A stretch of 64,000 nt of DNA from Mesobacillus maritimus. Lineage in GTDB: Bacteria; Bacillota; Bacilli; Bacillales; Cytobacillaceae. Numbering within the stretch: position 1 is the first letter of the stretch; each line of letters starts with the position of its first letter. The position numbers and the translations under genes were made by a program. Shown here one piece after another: positions 1 through 8,724 of this stretch. The notes beneath the pieces are model-generated. The model saw only the letters and a list, made by a program, of their open reading frames with translations, searched no databases and was not told the DNA's origin. The stretch lies in NCBI RefSeq assembly GCF_019749255.1, contig NZ_JACWFH010000013.1, positions 41,480 through 105,479 on the forward strand, in the 5' to 3' direction.

Positions 1-1145
1 TTTGTGTCCTTAACAGCTTTAACAATATCCTCAGTACTTGGATTCATCGTTTGGCCGCCTTCAATCACAACACTTGCTCCGATGCTCTTGAATAAGTTCC
101 CAATACCCGCTCCCATTGAGACAGTTACAATCCCATACTCTTTCTTCTCTTTGGATACAGGTGCAGGAGTCTGTGCAGGCTCTCCAACAATATCAGAATG
201 CTGTTGACGCATATTCTCAATTTTCATGGAGATAAGACTTCCATACGACTGTCCATAGGTTAATACTTCACCAGGACGCTCAGTATGCACATGGATTTTT
301 GCTACTTGATCATCAGAAATAACGAGGAGTGAATCTCCATATTCACTTAAGTCCTGACGGAAATCATCCTCAGAAAATGGTCGTTTCCCTTCAAGCTTAA
401 CCATGAATTCAGTGCAGTAGCCAAATTCAATATCTTCTGTATTGATATGTCCTTGGACACTTTTATGATGTTCTGCATTCACCATATCATCCATTGTTTC
501 GATAGCAGATGGTCCCTCTGGAAGTGCTTCGCCTTTAAGAACAGCAAGGAATCCTTCATAAACAATGACAAGTCCCTGTCCACCACTATCAACAACCCCT
601 ACTTCTTTTAAAACTGGAAGTAAATCAGGTGTGCGATTTAATGATGCACGCGCCTCTTTCAAGACTTCCTCCATCAAGATGACAATATCATCTTGATTCT
701 TGGCTACTTGAACTCCTTTTTTAGCCGCATCTTTTGCCACTGTTAGGATTGTTCCCTCAACAGGTTTCATTACGGCTTTATAAGCAGTCGTTACACCAGC
801 ATCAAGAGCCTGAGCAAATTCCTTGGCAGTTATTGACTTCTTTTGTTCAATTGCTTTCGAAAAACCACGGAATAACTGGGATAAAATAACCCCTGAATTT
901 CCTCTTGCCCCCATTAGAAGGCCTCTTGAAAGAGAGGAACCTACCTTACCGATATGTTCCTGGACATTATTTTTAACTTCCTTGGCACCGGACGTCATCG
1001 ATAAATTCATGTTTGTACCGGTATCGCCATCAGGAACAGGGAAAACATTTAACGCATCCACCATTTTAGCATTGGCTGATAGGTGATTGGCTCCTTGAAT
1101 GACCATTTCTGCGAAGCGTTTTCCTTCTAGAACTTTAATTGACAC
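1..1145 (-). CDS. fakA: Fatty acid kinase ATP-binding subunit FakA (YloV/DhaL family), C-terminus cut by window edge
   Basis: FakA phosphorylates fatty acids presented by a FakB protein, feeding acyl phosphate into phospholipid synthesis in the cytoplasm. About 381 N-terminal codons are present, and the C-terminal part lies outside the window. The N-terminus has the DhaL-type nucleotide and magnesium motif PVPDGDTGTNM at residues 37-46, with Asp39 and Asp41 as expected metal ligands. The start is a GTG at 1143-1145, preceded by a GGAGG about eight bases upstream, and the resulting MSIKVLEGK matches the family N-terminus. It lies directly downstream of yloU in the same orientation, as in B. 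subtilis, so the two are probably cotranscribed. The family assignment is firm; only completeness is unknown. Confidence 0.93.
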   Translation of the reverse strand, partial: MSIKVLEGKRFAEMVIQGANHLSANAKMVDALNVFPVPDGDTGTNMNLSMTSGAKEVKNNVQEHIGKVGSSLSRGLLMGARGNSGVILSQLFRGFSKAIEQKKSITAKEFAQALDAGVTTAYKAVMKPVEGTILTVAKDAAKKGVQVAKNQDDIVILMEEVLKEARASLNRTPDLLPVLKEVGVVDSGGQGLVIVYEGFLAVLKGEALPEGPSAIETMDDMVNAEHHKSVQGHINTEDIEFGYCTEFMVKLEGKRPFSEDDFRQDLSEYGDSLLVISDDQVAKIHVHTERPGEVLTYGQSYGSLISMKIENMRQQHSDIVGEPAQTPAPVSKEKKEYGIVTVSMGAGIGNLFKSIGASVVIEGGQTMNPSTEDIVKAVKDT

Positions 1146-1179
1146 AAATCTTTCCTCCTCACTAAGGTCGTTCACGAAC

Positions 1180-1542
1180 TTACGGGTTCGTTACTCGAAC
1201 TCCCTGAACGTAAATATTAACCGAGTCAACCGCAAGTCCAACCGTTTGGTTAAGCGTATATTTTACTTTTGATTGAACTTGATGGGCAACTTCAGAAATT
1301 TTCGTTCCATAACTTACAATAATATACATATCAATATGTACTTCTTCGTCTTCCTGACGAACGACTATCCCACGCGAAAAGTTCTCTCTGCGTAGCATTT
1401 CAGCTATTCCATCTTTCAATTGATGCTTAGAAGCCATTCCAACAATCCCGTAGCAGTCAACAGCGGCACCACCTGCAATTGTAGCGATAACATCATTTGA
1501 TATATCGATTTGTCCGAACTTTGTTTGTAACTCTATGGACAT
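1180..1542 (-). CDS. yloU: Asp23/YloU family envelope stress-response protein
   Basis: This 120-residue protein belongs to the Asp23/Gls24 (DUF322) family. In Firmicutes these are small, abundant, often membrane-associated proteins with an ill-defined role in cell-envelope stress. The pattern is typical: an N-terminal GQIDIS stretch, a central alanine/glycine-rich IAGGAAVDCYGIVGM segment at about residues 22-36 and a C-terminal VNIYVQGVRV strand. The ATG at 1542 follows an AGGGGG Shine-Dalgarno. It precedes fakA with a gap of 34 bases, the conserved Bacillus arrangement. The precise biochemical function is unknown. Confidence 0.92.
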   Translation of the reverse strand: MSIELQTKFGQIDISNDVIATIAGGAAVDCYGIVGMASKHQLKDGIAEMLRRENFSRGIVVRQEDEEVHIDMYIIVSYGTKISEVAHQVQSKVKYTLNQTVGLAVDSVNIYVQGVRVTNP

Positions 1543-1630
1543 GGTCGTTCCCCCTTTGGAATATTGCTAATAGACTATAGCTATTTTACTATAACCGCAA
1601 TGATTTTGAAAGTCATTCCATCCCACCCTT

Positions 1631-1662
1631 ATTATAGAGCAAGATTTATAAGGTTATGTCAA
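1631..1662 (-). promoter_or_regulatory. Weak candidate sigma-A promoter for yloU-fakA
   Basis: On the minus strand a perfect TTGACA (1657-1662) is followed by a perfect TATAAT (1631-1636), but the gap is 20 bases rather than 17. Either the spacing is genuinely suboptimal or only the -10 is used. It lies about 90 bases upstream of yloU and is the best candidate in the gap. Confidence 0.35.
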
Positions 1663-1695
1663 GGTTTTTTTCTTGATATCCTTTCATCAATAGTA

Positions 1696-1724
1696 TTGCA
1701 ATCCAAATATTTGTGTGATAAATT
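1696..1724 (+). promoter_or_regulatory. Candidate sigma-A promoter of rpmB
   Basis: TTGCAA at 1696-1701 is followed after 17 bases by TAAATT at 1719-1724, with an upstream TGTG that gives an extended -10 look. It would give a leader of about 115 bases containing an inverted repeat (GTCAGAA at 1743-1749 with TTCTGAC at 1775-1781). The divergent yloU/rpmB gap of about 300 bases holds this and the weak yloU promoter; I see nothing else there. Confidence 0.55.
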
Positions 1725-1844
1725 ATTAAAGTATGTTTGACTGTCAGAAACACGGTACCACAAATTTATTCAGCTGTTCTGACGAAAAAATGCATTTTTG
1801 CATCGAAATAGTATTAGCTTACGTAAGTAAGGAGGGAAATAAAC

Positions 1845-2033
1845 ATGCCACGTAAATGTGTTGTAACTGGTAAAGGAACTCGTTCAGGTAACGCTCGTTC
1901 TCACGCTATGAACGCTAACAAGCGTACTTGGGGTGCTAACCTACAAAAAGTTCGCATTCTTGTTGATGGAAAGCCTAAGCGTGTTTGGGTATCTGCAAGA
2001 GCTTTAAGATCAGGTAAAGTAGAGCGCGTTTAA
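1845..2033 (+). CDS. rpmB: 50S ribosomal protein L28
   Basis: L28 is a small basic protein of the large ribosomal subunit. The 62-residue length matches the family, and the core [16 protein letters not shown] and C-terminal [13 protein letters not shown] are diagnostic. The ATG at 1845 follows a strong AAGGAGG. It is a single-gene unit on the plus strand, divergent from yloU-fakA and convergent with spoVM, and ends at a hairpin terminator. This placement matches B. subtilis. Confidence 0.97.
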   Translation: MPRKCVVTGKGTRSGNARSHAMNANKRTWGANLQKVRILVDGKPKRVWVSARALRSGKVERV

Positions 2034-2038
2034 TTATG

Positions 2039-2080
2039 AAAAACTTCATCGTATGCCTAAAGCAAAGTGATGAAGTTTTT
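2039..2080 (+). terminator. Rho-independent terminator of rpmB
   Basis: A ten-base stem AAACTTCATC (2041-2050) pairs with GATGAAGTTT (2069-2078), followed by a T-run. It starts six bases after the rpmB stop. Confidence 0.85.
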
Positions 2081-2083
2081 ATT

Positions 2084-2115
2084 AAAAAAGCATCCTTTAT
2101 AGGGGTGCTTTTTTA
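2084..2115 (+). terminator. Second hairpin terminator behind rpmB
   Basis: AGCATCC (2089-2095) pairs with GGGGTGCT (2102-2109) around a short loop, and six T residues follow. It backs up the preceding rpmB terminator. Confidence 0.7.
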
Positions 2116-2137
2116 GTTTTCGTCATAAAAATAATAA

Positions 2138-2170
2138 ATAAAGCACCCGTTTTGTGGGTGCTCCATTTTT
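2138..2170 (-). terminator. Hairpin terminator between convergent spoVM and rpmB
   Basis: AGCACCC (2142-2148) pairs with GGGTGCT (2156-2162). On the minus strand it lies just after spoVM and is followed by a T-rich run. It could also act on rpmB transcripts from the other side. Confidence 0.65.
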
Positions 2171-2191
2171 TATGATTCCTTTTTTGTCTAT

Positions 2192-2272
2192 TTATCCCTT
2201 TTTAAAAGCTCCTAACATTGCCTTGACAAGACCACCTAAAACCCTTGGCAGTTTAATAGTATAGAATTTCAT
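2192..2272 (-). CDS. spoVM: SpoVM, 26-residue spore-coat anchoring peptide
   Basis: SpoVM is an amphipathic peptide that recognises the positively curved forespore membrane, recruits the SpoIVA coat basement layer and inhibits FtsH. Reading the minus strand gives a 26-codon frame beginning MKFYTIKLP and ending in basic KKG, close to the B. subtilis peptide, with the functionally important Pro9 conserved. An unmistakable GGAGGG Shine-Dalgarno lies about six bases upstream of the ATG at 2272. Location downstream of thiN matches B. subtilis. The gene is easily missed because of its size. I could not identify a clear sigma-E promoter upstream. Confidence 0.96.
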   Translation of the reverse strand: MKFYTIKLPRVLGGLVKAMLGAFKKG

Positions 2273-2373
2273 ACTGTCCCTCCTCACTGTCCTTAAAACC
2301 AAGCTGAAGAATTTTCGACTTTACATTATATTCAGGAAAGAGAAATAATTGCTTAACGCAGAAGACATTTCAA

Positions 2374-3021
2374 TCAATCACTACTTCTTACCACCATTAA
2401 TATGCCTTCTGTAATAGAAAAAGTACCAGAACTACTTAGGAGTTCATTACTAATACATAGTGTGGAACCAAGGGAAATATGCCTATTGCTCAGTGAGTAT
2501 TTAAAACCTTCCAGCGTCAGACCTGTCACCTCGGGGGTAACCGGAATAAAAGAAATAAATTTTTTTTCAGGTAGTCTCTCAAGCTGATGACGCCCCGGAC
2601 CTTTAACATAAAGCTGATTTTGACGGTCAATGATTTCGATATGGGTGGGTAAATGTTGAAGCTCTGCTTTTAACAACATTTGGACGTTCCCTAAAAAATG
2701 ATCCAGTCTACCTCCAGTAGCACCAAACATCTGGATTTTAGTCGCCTCTTTAGTTAGCGCCCAATTTAGGGCAAGCTCCATATCTGTTTCATCTTTCTCC
2801 GGCTTGTATTTGCGTAAATTTGCCACCTTATCTTCAATTAATGCCCATTCCTCCCGTGAGACAGAATCGAAATCACCAAAGGCATAATCGGGAGTAATTC
2901 CTAAAGTTAGGAGCGTGAATACCCCTCTGTCGACTCCTACCCATACACAATCCTTCCCACCGAAGCGCTGAAGGTCAGGAAGAGCCTCTACAGGGCCACC
3001 ACCTAATATATTTATAATCAA
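2374..3021 (-). CDS. thiN: Thiamine pyrophosphokinase ThiN
   Basis: ThiN transfers pyrophosphate from ATP to thiamine, giving thiamine diphosphate, in the cytosol. The N-terminal ILGGGP motif, WVGVDRGVFTLL and the AFGDFDSV metal/substrate motif are typical of the family, and ATGGRLDH follows in the middle. I chose the TTG at 3019-3021 because a GAGGTG lies about six bases before it and the resulting MIINILGGGP fits the family; an upstream ATG at 3039 has no ribosome-binding site. The protein would be 215 residues. It follows rpe by about 100 bases and a terminator. Confidence 0.92.
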   Translation of the reverse strand: MIINILGGGPVEALPDLQRFGGKDCVWVGVDRGVFTLLTLGITPDYAFGDFDSVSREEWALIEDKVANLRKYKPEKDETDMELALNWALTKEATKIQMFGATGGRLDHFLGNVQMLLKAELQHLPTHIEIIDRQNQLYVKGPGRHQLERLPEKKFISFIPVTPEVTGLTLEGFKYSLSNRHISLGSTLCISNELLSSSGTFSITEGILMVVRSSD

Positions 3022-3076
3022 AATTAACACCTCATTCATGGCTTAATAATGTGTTTCTAGTTTGCTTTCACCAACA

Positions 3077-3112
3077 CAAAAAAGGAACTGAACAAAGAAG
3101 TCAGTCCCCATT
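3077..3112 (-). terminator. Hairpin terminator after rpe
   Basis: GGAACTGA (3084-3091) and TCAGTCCC (3101-3108) form an imperfect stem. On the minus strand it starts within ten bases of the rpe stop and is followed by a T-run. It should separate rpe from thiN. Confidence 0.7.
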
Positions 3113-3117
3113 TTTAC

Positions 3118-3762
3118 TTACCTTTTTAATGCTGCAATCGCCTTGCCTCTATCTTTCTGATTGTAAACCGCAGACCCTGCGACAAGAACACTAGCACCAG
3201 CTTCGGTGCAAAGTTTTGCCGTTTCTTCATTAACTCCCCCATCTACCTCAATATCAAGATCGAGATTGCGTGAAAGGGCCAACTCTTTTACCTGCCTAAT
3301 TTTTGGCAAAACAGAATGAATAAACTTTTGTCCGCCAAAGCCTGGATTAACAGTCATTAATAGCACCATGTCGACATCATCAATGATTGGTAGAATCGAC
3401 TCCACTGGTGTAGCTGGGTTGAGCACGACCCCTGCTTTTACTCCAAGTTCTTTAATATGGTGGATAGTCCTATGCAAATGCCTACACGCCTCTACATGGA
3501 CAGTAATATAATCAGCACCCGCCTTCGCAAAGGCATCAAGATACTGATCGGGGTTTTCAATCATTAGATGAACATCCAACGGAAGGTCCGTGATCGGACG
3601 AATTGCCTCAACAACTAGTGGTCCAATGGTAATATTGGGAACAAAATGTCCATCCATCACATCAATATGGATAAGATCCGCTCCCCCTTGCTCCACATCG
3701 GTTATCTCCTTACCCAACTTAGAAAAATCAGCTGATAATATCGAAGGCGCTATTTTAACCAT
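3118..3762 (-). CDS. rpe: Ribulose-phosphate 3-epimerase
   Basis: Rpe interconverts ribulose 5-phosphate and xylulose 5-phosphate in the pentose phosphate pathway. The 214-residue TIM barrel carries the metal and acid/base motif [12 protein letters not shown] (His32, Asp34, Asp37), the second metal histidine in DVHLM (His65) and the C-terminal catalytic Asp in VDGGV. The NPGFGGQ phosphate-side loop is present. It starts two bases after the rsgA stop, so translation is probably coupled within the prpC-prkC-rsgA-rpe run, an arrangement conserved in Bacillus. Confidence 0.97.
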   Translation of the reverse strand: MVKIAPSILSADFSKLGKEITDVEQGGADLIHIDVMDGHFVPNITIGPLVVEAIRPITDLPLDVHLMIENPDQYLDAFAKAGADYITVHVEACRHLHRTIHHIKELGVKAGVVLNPATPVESILPIIDDVDMVLLMTVNPGFGGQKFIHSVLPKIRQVKELALSRNLDLDIEVDGGVNEETAKLCTEAGASVLVAGSAVYNQKDRGKAIAALKR

Positions 3763-3764
3763 AC

Positions 3765-4646
3765 CTAATACCTCGGCTTTCTATCTTTAATTTCCTGCAA
3801 AAAGTCCTTGTAGTGTTGATAGCGATATTCAGGAAGTTTCCCTTCTTCCACAGCCGCTTTCACCGCACACTTAGGTTCACTAATATGCAGACATTCACGA
3901 AATTTACAATCTTCACTTAATCTTGCAAAGTCTGGAAAACAATAATTTAGCTCTGCAGGTTCAATTTCCGTAAACTCTAGCGAACTAAACCCAGGAGTGT
4001 CTGCAACTAATCCATGGTTTCCGATTTTGATTAATTCCACATGCCTCGTCGTATGCTTCCCACGACCAAGATGATGAGAGATGCCACTTGTTTTCAGTGC
4101 CAATTCTGGTCTTAACGCATTTAAAAGGGAGGATTTCCCTACCCCAGACTGCCCTGCAAAGACGGATATTTTCCCCTCAATATAGGGAGAAAGTTCCTTA
4201 AGACCTTCTTCCGTTTCAGAAGAGGTAAAGATTACTTCATACCCAGCGTTTCGATAGTCCTCTGCATACCGTTCAAGCTTGGTGAGTCCATCATCAAGGA
4301 GATCCACTTTGGTTATACAAATCAATGGACGAATTTGATTATATTCAACAAGGACCAAAAACCGATCGAGAAGTGCAGTACTAAACTCTGGTTCAACAGC
4401 AGAGAAAACAAGAATTGCTTGGTCTACATTGGCAATAGGTGGCCGGACTAGTTCATTTTTCCGATCCTTTACTTCCATGATATAACCATCGGTTTTATTT
4501 TCTGCTTGATAGACGACTTCATCACCGACTAGAGGAGTAACTTTATTCTTACGAAATACCCCCCTGCCTCTGCATTGTACAGTTCCCTCTTCTCCGAGAA
4601 CATAATAGAAACCGCTTAACGCCTTGATAATTTTGCCCTGCGGCAT
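3765..4646 (-). CDS. rsgA: Ribosome small-subunit-dependent GTPase RsgA (CpgA)
   Basis: RsgA is a circularly permuted GTPase that checks late 30S assembly; in B. subtilis (CpgA) it is also a PrkC substrate. The order is an N-terminal OB fold (about residues 1-70), permuted G motifs (TKVD, then GQSGVGKSS, then DTPG) and a C-terminal Cys/His zinc finger around CKFRECLH. The ATG at 4646 gives [10 protein letters not shown], matching the family N-terminus, with AAGGAG eight bases upstream; a longer frame to 4667 has no such support. The protein is 293 residues. Downstream of prkC, as expected. Confidence 0.96.
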   Translation of the reverse strand: MPQGKIIKALSGFYYVLGEEGTVQCRGRGVFRKNKVTPLVGDEVVYQAENKTDGYIMEVKDRKNELVRPPIANVDQAILVFSAVEPEFSTALLDRFLVLVEYNQIRPLICITKVDLLDDGLTKLERYAEDYRNAGYEVIFTSSETEEGLKELSPYIEGKISVFAGQSGVGKSSLLNALRPELALKTSGISHHLGRGKHTTRHVELIKIGNHGLVADTPGFSSLEFTEIEPAELNYCFPDFARLSEDCKFRECLHISEPKCAVKAAVEEGKLPEYRYQHYKDFLQEIKDRKPRY

Positions 4647-4689
4647 AGCATCACTCCTTATCATCAATAAAAAACATTTTTCCCTCTAG

Positions 4690-4844
4690 GCTCTTTTCTC
4701 ACAAATATTGTTGCTGTTGCAGATTAAAGACCATGATTTAATCTCAATTCTGATCAATAAAGGAAACTTAATTTTGAGAAAAGAGCTTGCAACCATATTT
4801 AAAACATCAATCTGTAATATCGACTTCTTAATTTTAGCAACAAT
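4690..4844. repeat. Nested inverted-repeat element between prkC and rsgA
   Basis: A twelve-base arm (4690-4701) recurs inverted at 4775-4786. Inside it, AGATTAAA (4721-4728) pairs with TTTAATCT (4737-4744). ATTGTTGC (4707-4714) recurs inverted at 4837-4844, so that pair crosses the outer one. The element fills most of the 213-base gap within the prkC operon and would lie in the mRNA. It may be a dispersed repeat or an RNA structure; no function is assigned. Confidence 0.55.
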
Positions 4845-4859
4845 CTTTACAAAAACACT

Positions 4860-6866
4860 TTATTCATTTTCTGGATAAAGAACTTCATCTTCAAGGATTA
4901 CATTCCCATTACCGATTACGCGAAATGCTGCTTTTTCACCCGGCGCAATCCTAAAGGTTAGCTTTCTAGTTGTGGTTTGAGTAATTTCAAACTCGTCTGC
5001 CGGCACGTTTATGCTATGCTCCATATCTTCAATAAAGATTTGAACCAACTGTGGTTCTCCATTTAAACTTTCATCATAGACAATCCCAATTTCTTCTGTG
5101 ACCTCTTTAGGTGGGAGTTCTTCCTTCCCTTTAGAAATGATCACTTTAACTTTGTTTCCTTCTTTCAATTGTGCGCCGGCCTTAGGTTCTTGTGAATATA
5201 CCAAGCCCTTATCGACACTTTCGTTGAATTCCTCAACTATTTCATACTCTAGGTTATTGTTTTTGGCGTAGTCTTCAAAACTTTTAGCGGTATAACCGCT
5301 TAAATCAATCAAGGTAATTAATTCTGGCCCCTTACTAACGGTAAACTCAACAACCGTCTCACTAGGAACGACTGATTCACCTTCTCCTGGGTATTGTTCA
5401 ATAATGGTACCAGGCTCACTATCATCGTATTTTTCAATCTTGATAATATCTTTAAAATTAAAGTTTTCATTTTCTAGTCTGCGAACAGTATCCTCATACA
5501 TCCTGCCTTGATAATCGGAAAGCTCAATTTTTTCCTTTCCAAGACTGATATACAAATCAATTTCTGTACCTTCTACAACAATTTTCCCAGCCTGAGGACT
5601 TGTTCGAATGATTAAGCCTTCTTCAATCTCTTCATCACTGATTTCCTTCTTTTCCCCAATGACAAACCCTGAAGCCAAAAGGTCAGATAAGGCATCGTCT
5701 ATCTCCATGCCTTCAACATCTGGAACCGCTATTTCTTTAGGTCCAAACCATTCAGGTCCCTTCGTTACAAATAAATAGCCTGCTATAACAAGAAGCACAA
5801 ACAATGTGGTTAAAAGAATGGGCCATTTCTTTTTACTCTTTTTCTTTGGCTTTTTCTTCTTCTTTTTCTTCTGCTTTTTACTAGCACTTTCTTCTTCGTC
5901 CTGATCTAACTCTTCTTCCTTTTCTTCCCCATGGACCATTGTTTTATCAAGATTCCGATATGGACGTTCATTCGTTATGACTGGAATCGCCTTCGTTGCT
6001 TCATCGTCCTCTGGGATTACAAATTTGCTTTCGTTTAGTCGATCATCATCAAGAGCTGACCTTAAGTCCTCTTCCATATCATAAACATCATTGTATCGAT
6101 GGAACGGATCCTTTGCCGTTGCTTTTAAGACGATGTTTTCGACACTTTGTGGAATAGTTGGGTTCCACCTTTTTAATGAAGGGGTTTCAGATTGCAAATG
6201 CTTGAGGGCAATAGAAACTGCCGACTCACCTGAAAATGGGAGCCTTCCGGTTAATAACTCAAACATTACAATTCCTAGTGAATATATATCTGATTTTTTA
6301 TTGGCCATTCCACCGCGCGCCTGTTCAGGTGATAAATAATGGACTGAACCTAGCACAGAATTGGTTTGGGTAATACTAGTCGCACTAAGAGCCATTGCAA
6401 TTCCAAAATCGGTAATTTTCACGTTCCCTAGATCATCCATTAAAATATTATGTGGTTTAATATCCCGATGGATGATATGGTTTTGATGGGCATGAGATAT
6501 GGCCGAAGTTAATTGCTTCATAATATCCAAGGTTTTTTCCACTGGAACTGGAGCCTTTTGCTGTATGTATTGTTTCAATGTCTGCCCTTCAACATACTCC
6601 ATAACAATATAGTATAAATTGTCATCTTCTCCGACATCATAAATACTGACGATATTTGGATGAGCAAGACTTGTGGCCGATTGGGCCTCCCGATGAAATC
6701 TCCGGATAAACTCATCGTCATTAGCAAAGTCTAGCCTTAACATTTTAACAGCAACATCTCGATCAAGAATCATATCATGAGCAAGATACACATTTGCCAT
6801 GCCCCCGCCACCAATTGTGCTGAGGATTTTGTATCGGCCACCGCTAATTCTTTTACCAATCATCAT
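4860..6866 (-). CDS. prkC: PASTA-domain Ser/Thr protein kinase PrkC
   Basis: PrkC is a membrane Ser/Thr kinase sensing peptidoglycan or muropeptides; it phosphorylates translation GTPases, RsgA and wall-synthesis proteins and promotes spore germination. The 668 residues hold an N-terminal Hanks kinase (glycine loop GGGGMANVY, Lys41, HRD Asp135, DFG Asp153, activation loop with TNSVLGSVHYLSPEQ), a lysine-rich juxtamembrane stretch, one membrane helix (about 350-370), three extracellular PASTA repeats and a C-terminal extra domain. It starts four bases after prpC, whose phosphatase product opposes it. The ATG at 6866 follows AGGTGA; the next ATG is equally plausible. Confidence 0.97.
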   Translation of the reverse strand: MMIGKRISGGRYKILSTIGGGGMANVYLAHDMILDRDVAVKMLRLDFANDDEFIRRFHREAQSATSLAHPNIVSIYDVGEDDNLYYIVMEYVEGQTLKQYIQQKAPVPVEKTLDIMKQLTSAISHAHQNHIIHRDIKPHNILMDDLGNVKITDFGIAMALSATSITQTNSVLGSVHYLSPEQARGGMANKKSDIYSLGIVMFELLTGRLPFSGESAVSIALKHLQSETPSLKRWNPTIPQSVENIVLKATAKDPFHRYNDVYDMEEDLRSALDDDRLNESKFVIPEDDEATKAIPVITNERPYRNLDKTMVHGEEKEEELDQDEEESASKKQKKKKKKKPKKKSKKKWPILLTTLFVLLVIAGYLFVTKGPEWFGPKEIAVPDVEGMEIDDALSDLLASGFVIGEKKEISDEEIEEGLIIRTSPQAGKIVVEGTEIDLYISLGKEKIELSDYQGRMYEDTVRRLENENFNFKDIIKIEKYDDSEPGTIIEQYPGEGESVVPSETVVEFTVSKGPELITLIDLSGYTAKSFEDYAKNNNLEYEIVEEFNESVDKGLVYSQEPKAGAQLKEGNKVKVIISKGKEELPPKEVTEEIGIVYDESLNGEPQLVQIFIEDMEHSINVPADEFEITQTTTRKLTFRIAPGEKAAFRVIGNGNVILEDEVLYPENE

Positions 6867-6870
6867 GTGC

Positions 6871-7623
6871 TCACCTGCCTTCTACGACGACATCGGAGTA
6901 TTCTACAATTGCGAGAGTGATATTGTCCTCTCCGCCATTTTGATTGGCAAGTGTCACCAAATTTGACGCCTTCTCATCTAAGGTCCCACTCTGAGTAAGA
7001 TTTCCCTTAATTTCTTCCTCTGTTACCTTATTTGAAAGACCATCCGAACAAAGGAAAAGAAAATCTCCTTCCTCAAAAATGATTGTCTTCGTATCCATGG
7101 CCACCGTTTCCTCAGTGCCAAGGGCTCTTAATAATACATTTTTACGCGGGTGATGTTCAGCATCTTCTCTTGAAATTTGCCCTGTTCTTACTAATTCATT
7201 GACAAGTGAATGATCTTCAGTCAATTGCTGAAATCCAGCCTCATTTAAGATATATCCCCTACTATCCCCAATATTGGCAAGGGTTGCAAACAGGTTCGTG
7301 CAAATTGCTGCAACCACGGTTGTCCCCATGCCTTCACATTCGCTATTTTTCTTTGAGTGTTCAAAGATTACCTGATTCACTTCGACTATTTTGCTTCTTA
7401 ACCAATCTTCTGCCTCTTCGGCTGTCTCTATTTTATCGGTATTAGCCCATTCAGTTTCTAAGAAATGAATGGTCATTTCACTTGCGACATCTCCGGCGCG
7501 ATGGCCGCCCATGCCATCGGCTACGACGGCAAGGAACTGACCTTCTTTGTTTGTAAAAATTCCACCATTATCTTCATTATGGAGCCGAACCTTTCCCTTA
7601 TCTGTTTTGAAAACAGCGTTCAT
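6871..7623 (-). CDS. prpC: PP2C-type protein phosphatase PrpC
   Basis: PrpC is a manganese-dependent PP2C phosphatase that reverses PrkC phosphorylation. The 250-residue protein has the family motifs HNEDNGG, VADGMGGH, GMGTT, NIGDSRGY, TEDHSL, LCSDGLSN and GGEDNIT. The ATG at 7623, preceded by GAGGTGA, gives MNAVFKTDKGKVR like the B. subtilis protein. A longer in-frame extension to 7701 would overlap rlmN and lacks a ribosome-binding site. It lies four bases downstream of rlmN and four upstream of prkC. Confidence 0.96.
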   Translation of the reverse strand: MNAVFKTDKGKVRLHNEDNGGIFTNKEGQFLAVVADGMGGHRAGDVASEMTIHFLETEWANTDKIETAEEAEDWLRSKIVEVNQVIFEHSKKNSECEGMGTTVVAAICTNLFATLANIGDSRGYILNEAGFQQLTEDHSLVNELVRTGQISREDAEHHPRKNVLLRALGTEETVAMDTKTIIFEEGDFLFLCSDGLSNKVTEEEIKGNLTQSGTLDEKASNLVTLANQNGGEDNITLAIVEYSDVVVEGR

Positions 7624-7627
7624 CCTC

Positions 7628-8722
7628 TCACCTCGTCTCTTCCTGCCGCTCCTTCGCACGTAACTGGCCACACGCGGCTTCAATATCATGTCCTTGTTCA
7701 CGACGAATGGTCACATTTACTCCACGGTCTTTTAAGGCTTTCTCAAATTTAAAAATTTGTGCTTTTGGTGTTCTCACATAATCACGTTCTGGTACATAAT
7801 TGACAGGAATTAAATTGATATGACACTTAATTCCTTTGACCAAATTTGCCAATTCCTCTGCATGTTCAACCTGATCGTTAACATTTCCAAACAAGCCATA
7901 TTCAAAAGAAATCCTTCTGCCTGTCTTTTCAATATAGTAGCGAACAGCCTCCATGAGATCGGGTAGCTTATATGCACGGTTGATGGGCATTAGACGGCTA
8001 CGTAACTCGGAATTAGGAGCGTGAAGAGAGATGGCAAAATTAATTTGCATATCCTCATCAGCAAATTGATAAATTTTAGGGATAATGCCGCTAGTAGACA
8101 CAGTAATATGTCGTGCCCCAATGTTTAGCGCCTTCTCATGATTAATAATTTTTAAGAAAGAAAGCATAGAGTCATAATTGTCAAACGGCTCCCCAATTCC
8201 CATGATAACCACAGAGCTCACTCGCTCATCGGTTTCATCTAAAACCTGCTGGACCTTCACTACTTGAGCAACAATTTCTCCAGCCTCTAAATTTCTTTTT
8301 AACCCTCCAAGTGTGGATGCACAAAACGTACATCCAATTCGGCAACCTACCTGTGTCGTGACACAGACCGAATTTCCGTATTCGTGCCTCATTAGAACGG
8401 TTTCGATTGATTTGCCATCCTGAAGCTCAAATAAAAATTTAATTGTTCCATCTGAGGATGTTTTTTGAATAATCGTATTTAGGGTCGTTAAAACAAAGCT
8501 ATCCTCTAGTTGGTCTCGGAGTGATTTAGAAAGATTTGTCATATCCTCGAATGACCCTACTCTTTTTTTATAAAGCCAATCGTATATTTGTTCTGCTCGA
8601 AAGGCCTTGTCTCCTTTAGACACGAGCCATTCCTTTAGCTCTTCAAGCCTAAGAGAATAAATGGAAGGCTTTTCGGGTTCATATGCTGTTGTTTTTCTTT
8701 TTCTAGTTGCTGGTTGTTCCAT
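7628..8722 (-). CDS. rlmN: Dual-specificity 23S rRNA/tRNA adenine-C2 methyltransferase RlmN
   Basis: RlmN is a radical-SAM enzyme that methylates C2 of A2503 in 23S rRNA and A37 in some tRNAs. The iron-sulfur motif is CRIGCTFC (C-x3-C-x2-C), and the C-terminal AACGQL supplies the methyl-carrying cysteine. [10 protein letters not shown] and ISLHAP are further family blocks. I chose the ATG at 8722, seven bases after AGGTGG; the longer frame to 8749 lies inside rsmB. The 364-residue length is usual. It immediately follows rsmB. Confidence 0.96.
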   Translation of the reverse strand: MEQPATRKRKTTAYEPEKPSIYSLRLEELKEWLVSKGDKAFRAEQIYDWLYKKRVGSFEDMTNLSKSLRDQLEDSFVLTTLNTIIQKTSSDGTIKFLFELQDGKSIETVLMRHEYGNSVCVTTQVGCRIGCTFCASTLGGLKRNLEAGEIVAQVVKVQQVLDETDERVSSVVIMGIGEPFDNYDSMLSFLKIINHEKALNIGARHITVSTSGIIPKIYQFADEDMQINFAISLHAPNSELRSRLMPINRAYKLPDLMEAVRYYIEKTGRRISFEYGLFGNVNDQVEHAEELANLVKGIKCHINLIPVNYVPERDYVRTPKAQIFKFEKALKDRGVNVTIRREQGHDIEAACGQLRAKERQEETR

Positions 8723-8724
8723 TT

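Noticed and set aside
2281..2373. Sigma-E promoter for spoVM
   Set aside because: A GAATATA resembles the -35, but no CATA-type -10 follows at 14 bases.
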